Source: Clostridiales bacterium (lineage in GTDB: Bacteria; Bacillota; Clostridia; Lachnospirales; Lachnospiraceae). From it: DNA of 17,012 nt. The DNA lies in NCBI GenBank assembly GCA_021204765.1, contig JAJPYU010000229.1, positions 1 to 17,012 of the forward strand. The letters are read 5' to 3'. Shown here one piece after another: positions 7,661 through 14,523 of this stretch (within the stretch, counting starts at the first letter, position 1; the number at the start of each line of letters is the position of its first letter). The notes under the pieces were generated by a model. It had not been told where the DNA came from. It was given only the letters and a program-made list of their open reading frames with translations, and ran no database searches. Position numbers and translations under genes: made by a program.

Positions 7661-7679
7661 CAATCACCGGAGGCGTCAT

Positions 7680-9488
7680 GTGAGTGATCTAAGCCACATC
7701 AGAAATTTTTGCATAATCGCCCATATCGACCACGGCAAGTCTACCCTGGCGGACCGCATCATTGAGATGACAGGACTTTTAACCAGCCGCGAAATGCAGG
7801 ATCAGGTGCTGGACAATATGGATCTGGAGCGGGAGAGAGGCATTACCATAAAGGCCCAGACCGTCCGGACGGTGTACAGGGCCGATGACGGAGAAGAGTA
7901 TATTTTTAATCTCATTGACACTCCCGGCCATGTGGATTTCAATTATGAGGTCTCAAGGAGCCTGGCGGCCTGCGACGGAGCTGTGCTGGTGGTGGATGCG
8001 GCTCAGGGAATCGAGGCTCAGACCCTGGCAAATGTGTATCAGGCCATAGACCACGACCTGGAGGTGCTGCCGGTCATCAATAAGATAGACCTGCCAAGCG
8101 CAGATCCGGAAAGGGTCGTTAATGAGATAGAGGATGTCATAGGTATAGAGGCCAGGGAAGCGCCCCGGATTTCAGCGAAGACAGGACAGAATGTAGAAGA
8201 AGTCTTAAAACAGATAGTTGAGCGTATTCCTGCGCCGGTGGGAGATGCGGACGCACCTTTAAAGGCCCTGATATTTGACTCGGTCTATGATTCCTATCGC
8301 GGAGTTATAGTTTTCATGCGCATAATGGATGGGAAGGTGAGGGCAGGTACCCCCATTAGGATGATGGCCACCGGGGCCACCGCCGAGGTGGTGGAGGTTG
8401 GCTATTTCGGAGCGGGACAGTTCATCCCCTGCGACGAGCTCTCCGCCGGAATGGTGGGTTATCTCACTGCCAGCATAAAAAATGTCCGGGACACCCGGGT
8501 GGGCGATACAGTGACCGACAGGGATCATCCCTGCGACAAGGCTCTGCCGGGATACAAGAAGGTAAATCCCATGGTTTACTGTGGGCTGTACCCCGCAGAT
8601 GGGAGGAAATACCCTGACCTGAGGGATGCCCTGGAGAAATTACAGCTGAATGACGCTTCGCTTTTTTATGAACCGGAGACTTCCGTGGCACTGGGCTTCG
8701 GCTTCCGCTGCGGATTTTTGGGCCTGCTGCACCTGGAAATCATACAAGAGAGGCTGGAACGGGAGTACAATCTTGATCTGGTCACCACGGCACCCAGCGT
8801 TGTCTACAGGTTACATATGACGGACGGGACGGAGATGGAGCTTACCAATCCCTCCAATTATCCCGATCCCTCACGGATAGATTACATGGAGGAGCCTTTC
8901 GTTTCCGCCGAGATCATGGTGACAAGCGATTATATCGGACCCATCATGGATCTCTGCCAGGAGCGCCGGGGAGTGTACATCAGCATGGAATACATGGAGC
9001 AGACCCGGGCTCTCCTTAAATACGACCTTCCGCTGAACGAGATCATTTATGATTTCTTCGACGCCTTAAAATCCAGATCCAGGGGCTATGCCTCTTTCGA
9101 CTACGAGCTTAAAGGCTATGTGAAATCCAATCTGGTTAAGCTGGATATACTCATAAATCACGAGGAGGTGGATGCTCTCTCGTTTATTGTCTTTGCGGAC
9201 AGCGCCTATGATCGCGGCAGGAAAATGTGCGTGAAGCTAAAGGATGAGATTCCCAGACATCTCTTTGAGATACCTATACAGGCGGCAGTGGGCGGCAAGG
9301 TGATTGCCCGTGAGACCGTAAAAGCCATGAGAAAGGACGTCCTGGCCAAATGCTATGGCGGTGACATTTCCCGGAAGAAGAAGTTGCTGGAGAAGCAGAA
9401 AGAGGGCAAGAAACGAATGCGCCAGGTGGGCAGCGTGGAGATCCCTCAGAAAGCTTTCATGAGTGTGCTGAAACTTGACGATAAATAG
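7680..9488 (+). CDS. lepA: Elongation factor 4 (LepA), ribosome-associated GTPase
   Basis: A 602-residue translational GTPase of EF-G-like architecture, implicated in back-translocation and 30S assembly. The GTPase motifs are AHIDHGKST (14-22), RERGITI (51-57), DTPGH (80-84) and NKID (134-137). The LepA-specific basic C-terminal domain is present, with KKKLLEKQKEGKKRMRQ just before the end. The length is normal. The start is GTG 7680, 6 nt after GGAGG (7669-7673). The overlapping ATG at 7678 is followed at once by TGA and cannot encode LepA. The next gene is hemW, the usual Firmicute partner, but 399 nt away instead of adjacent. Confidence 0.97.
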   Translation: MSDLSHIRNFCIIAHIDHGKSTLADRIIEMTGLLTSREMQDQVLDNMDLERERGITIKAQTVRTVYRADDGEEYIFNLIDTPGHVDFNYEVSRSLAACDGAVLVVDAAQGIEAQTLANVYQAIDHDLEVLPVINKIDLPSADPERVVNEIEDVIGIEAREAPRISAKTGQNVEEVLKQIVERIPAPVGDADAPLKALIFDSVYDSYRGVIVFMRIMDGKVRAGTPIRMMATGATAEVVEVGYFGAGQFIPCDELSAGMVGYLTASIKNVRDTRVGDTVTDRDHPCDKALPGYKKVNPMVYCGLYPADGRKYPDLRDALEKLQLNDASLFYEPETSVALGFGFRCGFLGLLHLEIIQERLEREYNLDLVTTAPSVVYRLHMTDGTEMELTNPSNYPDPSRIDYMEEPFVSAEIMVTSDYIGPIMDLCQERRGVYISMEYMEQTRALLKYDLPLNEIIYDFFDALKSRSRGYASFDYELKGYVKSNLVKLDILINHEEVDALSFIVFADSAYDRGRKMCVKLKDEIPRHLFEIPIQAAVGGKVIARETVKAMRKDVLAKCYGGDISRKKKLLEKQKEGKKRMRQVGSVEIPQKAFMSVLKLDDK

Positions 9489-9491
9489 ACG

Positions 9492-9687
9492 TTACTTTTC
9501 ACACGGTAGCCAGTGCAGTTAGATGGATGCTTCAAGCTTGCTTGAAAGCAGACATATAAATGCACTGACTACCTGTGAAAAAGGGTAACCTCCACCCGCA
9601 CGAGCAGTCTTAGCTCCGAAAGGAGCGAGAAAGCACGGTAACGTGCGGGAGTGCGAATGAGGGTGGAGGCTACCGTGTGAAAAGTAA
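9492..9687. repeat. Large inverted repeat with alternative pairings and a GAAA-capped stem
   Basis: TTACTTTTCACACGGTAGCC (9492-9511) is perfectly complementary to 9668-9687, a 20-bp arm. The same left arm can instead pair locally: TTTTCACA (9496-9503) with TGTGAAAA (9574-9581), GGTAG with CTACC, and CAGTGCA (9511-9517) with TGCACTG (9561-9567), capped by TTCAAGC/GCTTGAA (9531-9546). The right half forms its own stem: CCTCCACCC (9589-9597) with GGGTGGAGG (9661-9669), then CGCACG/CGTGCG, enclosing GCTCC-GAAA-GGAGC (9613-9626). A GNRA tetraloop on a perfect stem hints at structure in RNA. The pairings are read directly; function is unknown. Confidence 0.75.
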
Positions 9688-9692
9688 AAAAT

Positions 9693-9717
9693 AGGCTGCC
9701 TTTGAAACAGGCAACCT
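9693..9717 (-). terminator. Terminator-shaped hairpin on the minus strand with no gene upstream of it
   Basis: AGG-c-TGCCT (9693-9701) pairs with AGGCA-a-CCT (9709-9717). Read on the minus strand it is followed by TATTTTTTACTTTTC, the shape of an intrinsic terminator. No minus-strand gene is supported nearby, so it may stop antisense transcription or be a by-product of the repeat. Confidence 0.35.
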
Positions 9718-9791
9718 CTGCGAATATGAACAATCCCAGCTGCGTAAGGGGCGTTATAGCATACGTTAGAATGCGTCGCTGTACGGTGTTT

Positions 9792-9829
9792 AGTGCCGGT
9801 GGCACTTTTGTTGGCACTGACCGGAGCGG
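9792..9829. repeat. Dispersed repeat module B, copy 1
   Basis: AGTGCCGGTGGCACT (9792-9806), a 12-nt gap, then GACCGGAGCGG (9819-9829). Both blocks occur unchanged at 14315-14329 and 14343-14353 with a 13-nt gap. The first block is itself a hairpin (AGTGCC/GGCACT). A second GGCACT at 9813-9818 could compete for the same left arm. Confidence 0.8.
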
Positions 9830-9887
9830 AGAAGATTGCGAATGAGAGCAGAGAGCAGCGTGTGGCCAGCAGGCAGGGAGATTTGTA

Positions 9888-11039
9888 ATGAGAGAGATGG
9901 AATTGTACATACACATTCCCTTTTGTGTGAGAAAGTGCTATTACTGCGATTTCCTCTCCGCACCGACTGATGAGGCCACAAGAATGAATTACGTCAGGCG
10001 GCTTATAAAGGAGGCCGAGACTCTCGCCCCAAAATATGCCGATCGGGAGGTAACCACCATTTTCGTGGGAGGCGGCACGCCTTCTATCCTGGACATGGAT
10101 CAGATGGAGAGGATAATGGATGCCGTACACAGGAATTTTTCCGTGAGAGACGACGCGGAGATTACCTGGGAGTGCAATCCTGGGACGCTGACCCCCGCCA
10201 AGGCCAGGGCAATGAAGCGGGCAGGAGTCAACAGGCTGAGTATTGGCCTGCAATCAATTCACAGAGGTGAGCTGATGCTGCTGGGAAGGATACACAGCTT
10301 TGAGGATTTTCTCATGAGCTACGATGTGGCCAGAAAGGCGGGATTTTCCAATATAAATGTTGACCTGATCTCTGCTCTGCCTGGACAGAGCGTAAAGGAA
10401 TGGAAGGAGACCCTTAAAAAGACTGTTATGATGAAGCCTGAGCATATTTCGGCTTACAGTCTCATCATCGAGGAAGGAACCCCATTCTTCCATCGCTATC
10501 ACGATGACGAAGCGAGAAGAGAAGCAGGAGAGGAGCCTATGCTTCTTCCCACTGAGGAAGAAGAGCGGGAAATGTATTGGCTTACTCATGATCTTCTCAC
10601 TGAGCATGGATATCAGCAATATGAAATCTCCAATTACGCCAGGTCCGGCCACGCCTGCCGACATAATATCGGCTACTGGACCGGTAAGGATTATCTGGGA
10701 CTGGGACTGGGTGCATCATCCCTGATCGACAATATCAGGTTTAAGAACACTCCAGTCTTCGACGATTATATGACAAAGCCCTTCGAAAGGACAGAACCGG
10801 AGGAGAGAACCCGCAAAACTGAAATGGAGGAATTCTTTTTTCTTGGTCTGCGTATGACTGAGGGAGTGACCCGGAATGATTTCAGGGACAGGTTTGACGC
10901 GGAGCCTGAGAGTTTATATGGGGATGCCCTGGTACAGCTTAAGGAGCAGGGACTTCTTGAGATGAGTGAGGGCAGGATATACCTGACAGCCAGGGGAGTG
11001 GATGTCAGCAACTACGTTTTCCAACAGTTGATGCTGTGA
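9888..11039 (+). CDS. hemW: Radical SAM protein HemW (HemN-like heme chaperone)
   Basis: A 383-residue member of the HemN/HemW family. The radical SAM cluster motif is C-x3-C-x2-C (Cys13, 17, 20 in PFCVRKCYYCDF). Phe follows CD where true coproporphyrinogen dehydrogenase HemN has an extra cysteine, so HemW is the better call. GGGTPS (61-66) is the SAM-binding glycine block, and the HemN C-terminal domain follows (ending ARGVDVSNYVFQQLM). HemW binds heme and is thought to deliver it to respiratory proteins. Its presence next to lepA is conserved even in fermenters, where its job is unclear. The ATG at 9888 lies 7 nt after AGGGAG. The hrcA-grpE-dnaK genes that often follow in Firmicutes are absent here; a permease unit follows instead. 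Confidence 0.9.
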   Translation: MREMELYIHIPFCVRKCYYCDFLSAPTDEATRMNYVRRLIKEAETLAPKYADREVTTIFVGGGTPSILDMDQMERIMDAVHRNFSVRDDAEITWECNPGTLTPAKARAMKRAGVNRLSIGLQSIHRGELMLLGRIHSFEDFLMSYDVARKAGFSNINVDLISALPGQSVKEWKETLKKTVMMKPEHISAYSLIIEEGTPFFHRYHDDEARREAGEEPMLLPTEEEEREMYWLTHDLLTEHGYQQYEISNYARSGHACRHNIGYWTGKDYLGLGLGASSLIDNIRFKNTPVFDDYMTKPFERTEPEERTRKTEMEEFFFLGLRMTEGVTRNDFRDRFDAEPESLYGDALVQLKEQGLLEMSEGRIYLTARGVDVSNYVFQQLML

Positions 11040-11108
11040 AGGCACAAAGTGCGTAGCGATCAACTTTTATGTATATAATGCTAATAGGTAGTATAAGGAG
11101 GAAAAATA

Positions 11109-12473
11109 ATGTTAGCAGCACAAGTATTTGCAGTGGTCATTTTCGTGGTCATGTTCGTGCTCATAGTCACGGACAAGATAGAGCGGCAGTGGGTCACCCT
11201 GGCCTGTGGTGCGGCTACTCTGGTTATCGTTTTCGGTATACTGATGCACAGCGGCACGGCCATGTGGGAGACCTTAAATGTCAGGACCATTTTCACGCCC
11301 GGATTCTGGTACTCCTCGGAGAACGCTGAGAGCTCCTCGGCGGGAGTCAACTGGGCCACCATACTCTTCATCGGAGGCATGATGATAATGGTGGAAGGCA
11401 TGGCCAGGGCAGGATTCTTCCGCTGGCTGTGCATGCTTCTGGCAAAGCTGGTCAATTATAAGCCCATCCGTCTGTTTATCACTTTCATGATAATGGCAGC
11501 AGTGCTGGCCATGTTCATCGACAGCATCACGGTCATACTTTTCCTGGCGGCGGTCACGGTGGAGCTGGCGAGGCTCCTGAAGTTTAACCCCATTCCCATG
11601 ATCCTGTCGGAAATCTTCTGCGCCAATCTGGGCGGCTCGGCCACCATGTGCGGAGATCCGCCGAACATCATCATCGGTACCACCCTGCACTATTCCTTCA
11701 TGGATTTCCTAAAGAATACCGGTGCCATCGCAGGAATCTGCCTCATCGTAGTGGTCATCTATTTCTACCTGGTATTCCGCAAGGAAATGAAGGCAAATGA
11801 GAGTGCCGACGTTGATCTGTCCACTATGCCTTCACCGGGCTCTGCCATCACCAGCAAGAGGGATTTCGCCATCAGCGCTATCATTTTCGGGGCGGCTGTG
11901 ACTATGCTGGTCACCCACGCCAGGACCGGACTTACTGTGGCGCTTATCGGCTGCGTTATCGCGGCGGCGACCCTTATCACCTCCGCAAAGCATGTGGGTG
12001 AGATCATTAAAAAGGTTGATTACAAGACCCTGCTCTTCTTCGTGGGACTCTTCCTTGTCGTGGGAGGCCTGGAGCAGACCCATATACTGGAGCTTATCGC
12101 AAACTTCATCGGAAAGGTCAGCGGCGGTAACTTCATGGTGATGATCGCCATCATCATCTGGGTATCTGCCATTGCCAGCGCTTTCGTGGACAATATCCCC
12201 TTTGCGGCTACCATGATCCCGGTAGTACAGTCCCTGGCGGAGACTATGGGCGTGCCTCTTTCCACCCTGGCCTGGGCCCTGGCATTGGGCACGGATATCG
12301 GCGGCAGCGCCACACCTATCGGCGCATCAGCCAACGTGGTGGGCACCTCCGTGGCAGCCAAGAACGGTTATGTCATCGGCTGGGGGAAATACTGCAAGGC
12401 CTCAGCCCCTGCAATGATCATAGTTATCTTCATTTGCATGTTGATGATTTTCCTGCGTTACGTTATACTGTAA
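11109..12473 (+). CDS. SLC13/ArsB/NhaD-type membrane permease
   Basis: A 454-residue polytopic inner-membrane protein of the ion transporter superfamily that includes SLC13 dicarboxylate carriers, CitMHS, ArsB and NhaD. About eleven or more hydrophobic segments are visible. The two pseudo-symmetric halves each carry the family re-entrant signature: LGGSATMCGDPPNIIIG (174-190) and IGGSATPIGASANVVG (397-412). Each is preceded by an Asp in a membrane segment (DSITV near 138, DNIPFA 361-366). The substrate cannot be read from sequence: dicarboxylate uptake and Na+/H+ exchange are both possible, and arsenite is less likely with no ars genes nearby. The loop around residues 50-80 is unusually polar. 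A strong AAGGAGG (11095-11101) lies 7 nt before the ATG. The next gene starts 18 nt after its stop, so they form one operon. Confidence 0.85.
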   Translation: MLAAQVFAVVIFVVMFVLIVTDKIERQWVTLACGAATLVIVFGILMHSGTAMWETLNVRTIFTPGFWYSSENAESSSAGVNWATILFIGGMMIMVEGMARAGFFRWLCMLLAKLVNYKPIRLFITFMIMAAVLAMFIDSITVILFLAAVTVELARLLKFNPIPMILSEIFCANLGGSATMCGDPPNIIIGTTLHYSFMDFLKNTGAIAGICLIVVVIYFYLVFRKEMKANESADVDLSTMPSPGSAITSKRDFAISAIIFGAAVTMLVTHARTGLTVALIGCVIAAATLITSAKHVGEIIKKVDYKTLLFFVGLFLVVGGLEQTHILELIANFIGKVSGGNFMVMIAIIIWVSAIASAFVDNIPFAATMIPVVQSLAETMGVPLSTLAWALALGTDIGGSATPIGASANVVGTSVAAKNGYVIGWGKYCKASAPAMIIVIFICMLMIFLRYVIL

Positions 12474-12491
12474 GAAAAGGGGGTTTGAGAT

Positions 12492-13103
12492 ATGAGCAAA
12501 CAGTTTATCATTGCGATCAGCCGTGAGTACGGCAGCGGCGGGCACCAGATCGGAGAGTACATTGCACATGAGCTGGGTATCAAAATGTACGACCGCAGCA
12601 TCATTAAGGAGATCGCCAAAGAGATGCACATGGATCCGAAGGAGCTCATGGAGTTTGACGAGAGACCAAAGAATGTGATCACAACAAGAAGAGTCAAAGG
12701 CCACAGCAATTCCATGGAGGACATCCTGAATGAGAAGCAGGACGAGTGGATCAGGAGAAAGGCCGATTCCGGCGAGTCTTTCGTCATAGTGGGACGCCGG
12801 GGAGAGGAGATCCTGCGGGGCCGTCCGGGGCTTATCAATATCTTCGTCACCGGGGATATCGGGTATAAGGTGCGCCGTATCATGGCGGACCGCCACATCT
12901 CAAAGGAGGAAGCCGAGTCTGAACTCATCCGTATCGACAGGATACGCCGGGCTTACCACAACCGCTTCTCTGAGTGGAAGTGGGGCGACTCCCGCCACTA
13001 TGACATCATTGTCAACTCGGCTAAGCTGGGCGCCGACGCCACAGCCAGGATGATGCTGGACTATGTGAGGGCGCGGATTGCCAGGTTAGAGAGTAAAGAT
13101 TAA
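12492..13103 (+). CDS. Cytidylate kinase-like protein (Cytidylate_kin2 type)
   Basis: A 203-residue protein with a P-loop NTPase-like start, SREYGSGGHQIG (10-21), in which the canonical Gly-Lys-Ser/Thr of the Walker A loop is missing. Other family blocks are YDRSIIKEIA (33-42) and FVIVGRRGEEIL (97-108). A helical, Arg-rich lid follows (RRIMADRHISKEEAESELIRIDRIRRAYHNRF), and it ends in YDIIVNSAKLG. This pattern is normal for the cytidylate kinase-like family common in Clostridia, whose biochemical role is not established. It should not be called CMP kinase: true cmk lies at 4706. AAGGGGG (12477-12483) lies 8 nt before the ATG. The tight link to the permease suggests joint expression and perhaps a regulatory link, but this is inference. 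Confidence 0.82.
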   Translation: MSKQFIIAISREYGSGGHQIGEYIAHELGIKMYDRSIIKEIAKEMHMDPKELMEFDERPKNVITTRRVKGHSNSMEDILNEKQDEWIRRKADSGESFVIVGRRGEEILRGRPGLINIFVTGDIGYKVRRIMADRHISKEEAESELIRIDRIRRAYHNRFSEWKWGDSRHYDIIVNSAKLGADATARMMLDYVRARIARLESKD

Positions 13104-13118
13104 TAAAAAAAGTTATGA

Positions 13119-13198
13119 GGAGCCTGTGTAAGGTAAACTAATAGCTTTCACAGATCAGCCGGTGATCCGTGAAAATATGTTTATCTGACACAGGCTCC
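13119..13198 (-). terminator. Palindromic intergenic element, copy 2, acting as terminator for the minus-strand gene
   Basis: An 80-nt nested inverted repeat. The outer arms GGAGCCTGTGT (13119-13129) and ACACAGGCTCC (13188-13198) match, as do the middle arms TAAAC/GTTTA, and the inner arms TTTCAC-a-GATCA (13146-13157) and TGATC-c-GTGAAA (13163-13174) have one mismatch. It has the same plan and size as 5386-5466; the outer arms are 8/11 and the inner left arms 10/11 identical. On the minus strand it is followed by TCATAACTTTTTTT, so it fits an intrinsic terminator of the LUD gene. On the plus strand the tail is poor in T. Confidence 0.75.
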
Positions 13199-13242
13199 GT
13201 CGGGTTTATCTGAATATCCGCGTTGTTCTATATTTTTATATT

Positions 13243-13881
13243 TCAGTATCCAAGGCTTTCTCCCACAAGAATGATCTTTATCCTTCCAGGTTCCGCACAG
13301 CGGCGAGTGACGACAGTATGGCTGCAGATGCACTGGTCTCCGTAGCAGTCGCCGCAGACTCCGGTAACGGCACAGGGGGTCTGACGGTTCAGTCGAATGC
13401 AGTTAGGCGGAGAGGCCACGCATTTCACCCGGTCGAATGCCTCGTCCAGAGTGTGGACCACTTTATTCATACCGATCACCATGACCACATTCTTTGGGCC
13501 ATATGCCAGGGCGGCCACTCTGTTCCCGGTGCCGTCGGTATTTACCATGACTCCGTCCGTGGTGATGGCGTTGGTGCTCATAAAATAGCAGTCGCAGGCC
13601 AGGGCCTTGAGATAGATGGCACGGATCTCATCGGGAGTAGCGGCGAGGGAGCGGTCCAGCAGGGTAATGTCTTTTCTGGATTTAAGAGCCGCCATAACGC
13701 CGGACTCTTCAAGGGTCATGCTCCCTCCGAATGATACACTCATTCCCGGCTCCACGATGTACATGGCTTTCTCTACGGCCTCCGCCGCAGTAGCGCAGTA
13801 GCAGCCTTCAAAGCCCCGCTTCTTAAAATTCTTCATGATAGTCTGTGCCGTGGCCTCATAGTATTTTCCCATAGGTGTCAT
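13243..13881 (-). CDS. LUD-domain protein (LutC/YkgG-like, lactate utilization family)
   Basis: A 212-residue soluble protein of the LUD (DUF162) family. Visible blocks are the N-terminal helix MGKYYEATAQTIMKNFKKRGF, VSFGGSMTLEE (49-59), STNAITTDGVMVNTDGTGNR (102-121), GPKNVVMVIGMNKVV (128-142) and a C-terminal Cys cluster with Cys170, 176, 179, 184 and 186 (TPCAVTGVCGDC...CIC). Stand-alone members of this type are frequent in anaerobes. A role in lactate oxidation, as for LutABC, is not supported here because no LutA or LutB genes are nearby. The start at 13881 follows AAGGAGGG on the minus strand (13888-13895) at 6 nt. It converges with the kinase-like gene. Confidence 0.88.
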   Translation of the reverse strand: MTPMGKYYEATAQTIMKNFKKRGFEGCYCATAAEAVEKAMYIVEPGMSVSFGGSMTLEESGVMAALKSRKDITLLDRSLAATPDEIRAIYLKALACDCYFMSTNAITTDGVMVNTDGTGNRVAALAYGPKNVVMVIGMNKVVHTLDEAFDRVKCVASPPNCIRLNRQTPCAVTGVCGDCYGDQCICSHTVVTRRCAEPGRIKIILVGESLGY

Positions 13882-14170
13882 GAGATTCCCTCCTTGATTT
13901 TATATAAGATTTGCTGTTTCATATTTTGATGCTGGTGTCATCATATTTTTGCTTCATTTTTGATAACTATATCACAGAGGGGAATTATACTGCAAGATAT
14001 AATTTGCCACATGCAGGAGCAAATTCAGAATGATTATAATGGTTAACAATCTGTGAATGAAGTTAGCACAGTATACAAAATTTTAAGGGGGTTGCTTTGT
14101 CTGTTATGTCAATTGTATGATGCTAAGGTCAAAAGGGATGATACCTACGGATTGCTACGTGCTACGCACA

Positions 14171-14230
14171 GCTAACGCATACACTCTCACTAAATTCGCT
14201 ATCGCTCATTAAGTGTTCGTAGCATCTCGC
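14171..14230. repeat. Dispersed repeat module A, copy 2
   Basis: These 60 nt are about 87% identical by eye to 4401-4459. They are flanked by their own inverted arms (TGCTACG 14160-14166 and CGTAGCA 14218-14224), different from those around copy 1. ACACT/AGTGT pairs inside. Confidence 0.8.
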
Positions 14231-14314
14231 AATCCTCAAAACATTCGAAATCCGCTAAATTTGACCTAAAAAAGGTCAAATTTGCTTCTTTCTCATGTTT
14301 TGGCGGGGCTGCTG

Positions 14315-14353
14315 AGTGCCGGTGGCACTCGTGTTTGCAGCCGACCGGAGCGG
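14315..14353. repeat. Dispersed repeat module B, copy 2
   Basis: AGTGCCGGTGGCACT and GACCGGAGCGG are identical to the blocks at 9792-9829. Here an extra outer stem, GGCTGC/GCAGCC, encloses the hairpin. Confidence 0.8.
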
Positions 14354-14444
14354 TAGCGGAGACCCCAAAGTCATACAATTGTATGCAAGCATCCATTGTA
14401 TGACCTTTTGACCCTGGTATCATATTATACGTGATTCTCTTTTG

Positions 14445-14473
14445 TTGACATTTTACCCGTAATTCTGTATTAT
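14445..14473 (+). promoter_or_regulatory. Strong sigma-A promoter of the surface-protein gene
   Basis: A perfect -35 TTGACA (14445-14450), an ideal 17-bp spacer and TATTAT (14468-14473). Start of transcription would be near 14480, giving a leader of about 44 nt. This is the best promoter in the window and predicts high expression. Confidence 0.85.
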
Positions 14474-14523
14474 TTTCATAGGTTTACCGACTATTAACGG
14501 AGCAGATAGACGGGGGTGGACTT

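Larger units (their letters stand above)
9489..9887. other. Structured non-coding region between lepA and hemW
   Basis: No plausible gene occupies this 399-nt gap. It consists of a 196-nt inverted-repeat structure (9492-9687), a terminator-shaped hairpin facing the minus strand (9693-9717), and a segment containing repeat module B (9792-9829). GATTG...GCAGAG near the right end roughly mirrors CTCTGCG...CAATC near 9717-9736, so the second half may be another loosely palindromic unit. I see no convincing promoter for hemW. AGGGAG at 9875-9880 is the hemW ribosome site. Confidence 0.7.
14110..14423. repeat. Composite intergenic repeat element carrying modules A and B
   Basis: The ends contain complementary words: GGTCAAAAGG (14127-14136) with CCTTTTGACC (14404-14413), and ATGATACC (14138-14145) with GGTATCAT (14416-14423). 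Their order means the two pairs cannot nest; they would cross or compete. Inside lie GGATTGC/GCAATCC and TGCTACG/CGTAGCA enclosing module A, a perfect 11-bp hairpin AAATTTGACCT/AGGTCAAATTT (14257-14283), and module B inside GGCTGC/GCAGCC (14307-14312 with 14337-14342). The inner hairpin repeats the GGTCAAA word of the ends, so alternative pairings are possible. AATTGTATG also occurs at both ends. Confidence 0.7.
13882..14523. other. Non-coding divergent intergenic region
   Basis: A 642-nt gap between the minus-strand LUD gene and the plus-strand surface-protein gene. Bases 13896-14100 are AT-rich and should hold the LUD promoter, but I find no pair of boxes good enough to name. Bases 14110-14423 hold the composite repeat element. 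Bases 14445-14473 hold the promoter of the surface protein. No coding frame here has a convincing start and composition. Confidence 0.7.

Noticed and set aside
9519..10253. A 244-codon minus-strand frame across the lepA-hemW gap and into hemW
   Set aside because: It runs across both the inverted-repeat structure and the antisense of the radical SAM motif, with no domain and no ribosome site.
12492..13103. Calling the second kinase-like gene cmk
   Set aside because: The P-loop lysine is missing, the length and lid differ, and a complete cmk with all motifs lies at 4706-5365.
13896..14050. Promoter boxes for the minus-strand LUD gene
   Set aside because: Several TATAAT-like words occur in this AT-rich stretch, but none has a matching -35 at 16-18 bp.
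14199..14423. A 74-codon minus-strand frame in the divergent intergenic region
   Set aside because: It coincides with the composite repeat and has no ribosome site or recognisable protein features.
14110..14440. Site-specific invertible promoter (phase variation switch) for the surface gene
   Set aside because: No clean long inverted repeat flanks the promoter itself, which lies outside the element, and no recombinase gene is near. It is kept only as a thing to check.
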